Of a stretch of 64,000 nt of DNA, positions 63,891 through 64,000 are shown piece after piece. The notes below the pieces were generated by a model, which had not been told where the DNA came from, ran no database searches, and saw only the letters and a list, made by a program, of their open reading frames with translations. Made by a program: the position numbers and the translations under genes. The stretch lies in contig NZ_JAMBNR010000017.1 of the NCBI RefSeq assembly GCF_023715205.1, positions 48,552 to 112,551 on the forward strand. The letters are read 5' to 3'. The stretch is from Mesobacillus maritimus. GTDB lineage: Bacteria; Bacillota; Bacilli; Bacillales; Cytobacillaceae. Positions within the stretch are counted from its first letter, which is position 1. Each line of letters opens with the position of its first letter.

Positions 63891-64000
63891 CTCTCGCTCT
63901 CACCCCAGGAATGAAAATAAGTTTCCTTCCCCATAATGTAGAGACTACAAACAGTGAGTATATTACGTGGCTCTTAATGGTGGGTTAGACCCTGTTGAGA

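Larger units (their letters stand above)
63512..64000. other. Non-coding end of the window with palindromes and a repeat
   Basis: No gene is visible to the end of the window. Two A/T-rich inverted repeats and a copy of the interspersed repeat are listed separately. Confidence 0.6.

Overview
The window is chromosomal DNA of an endospore-forming member of the Bacillaceae. The evidence is a GerA-type germinant receptor operon, an S-box (SAM-I) riboswitch, the htrA - CxxH/CxxC protein - rlmH order that follows the yyc operon near oriC in Bacillus, AGGAGG-type ribosome binding sites and low G+C. Ectoine synthesis genes plus a BCCT carrier indicate salt tolerance. The exact genus cannot be fixed from what I can see. 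LAYOUT. 1-1358: end of htrA, a small CxxH/CxxC protein and rlmH; several DnaA-box-like sites lie before rlmH. 1341-8305: a probable genomic island between two 31-bp direct repeats (28/31 identical), the first being the 3' end of rlmH. It holds a small unknown gene, gene remnants, a ger operon and a decayed IS66 element. The arrangement resembles the rlmH target of staphylococcal SCC elements, but no recombinase gene is visible. 8432-20914: DJ-1/HxlR pair, GNAT acetyltransferase, POT peptide transporter, YczE-like protein, MetNIQ-type ABC importer, F420 ligase-like protein with a divergent LysR regulator, L,D-transpeptidase, DmpA peptidase. 21152-25455: osmoadaptation block (BCCT carrier, ectABC). 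26317-32248: oppABCDF. 32438-37385: TraB-family protein, repeat-rich gap, MFS exporter, SAM riboswitch with an NhaC/MetT-type carrier. 37596-41776: flavodiiron protein, NAD(P)H reductase and rubredoxin, a 103-bp tandem repeat array, and a Crp/Fnr regulator with FNR-like cysteines. 42752-44785: a complete-looking parC-parM-parR partition cassette in a chromosomal setting. 44974-52802: rRNA methyltransferase, glutamate dehydrogenase, DUF1646 protein, a two-component system and uppP. 52932-57635: pepT, an InhA-like secreted protease, a TrxR-like flavoprotein. 57700-58640: 52-bp tandem repeat array, 18 units. 58761-63511: DAO-Rieske fusion, YbaK deacylase, a protein with two P-loop halves, YjiH-family membrane protein; the remainder is non-coding. 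HOW THE GENES WORK TOGETHER. Themes are osmoprotection (BCCT + ectABC), peptide use (POT carrier, Opp, PepT, InhA-like protease), methionine/SAM homeostasis (riboswitch carrier, MetNIQ), O2/NO detoxification with a likely O2-sensing Fnr, and cell-envelope stress (histidine kinase, response regulator, UppP). The parts most worth a second look are the parMRC cassette with its regularly phased 6-bp repeats (42752-42928), the rlmH-end duplication bounding an island, the two long tandem arrays (103 bp and 52 bp) and a roughly 100-bp repeat present in three gaps.
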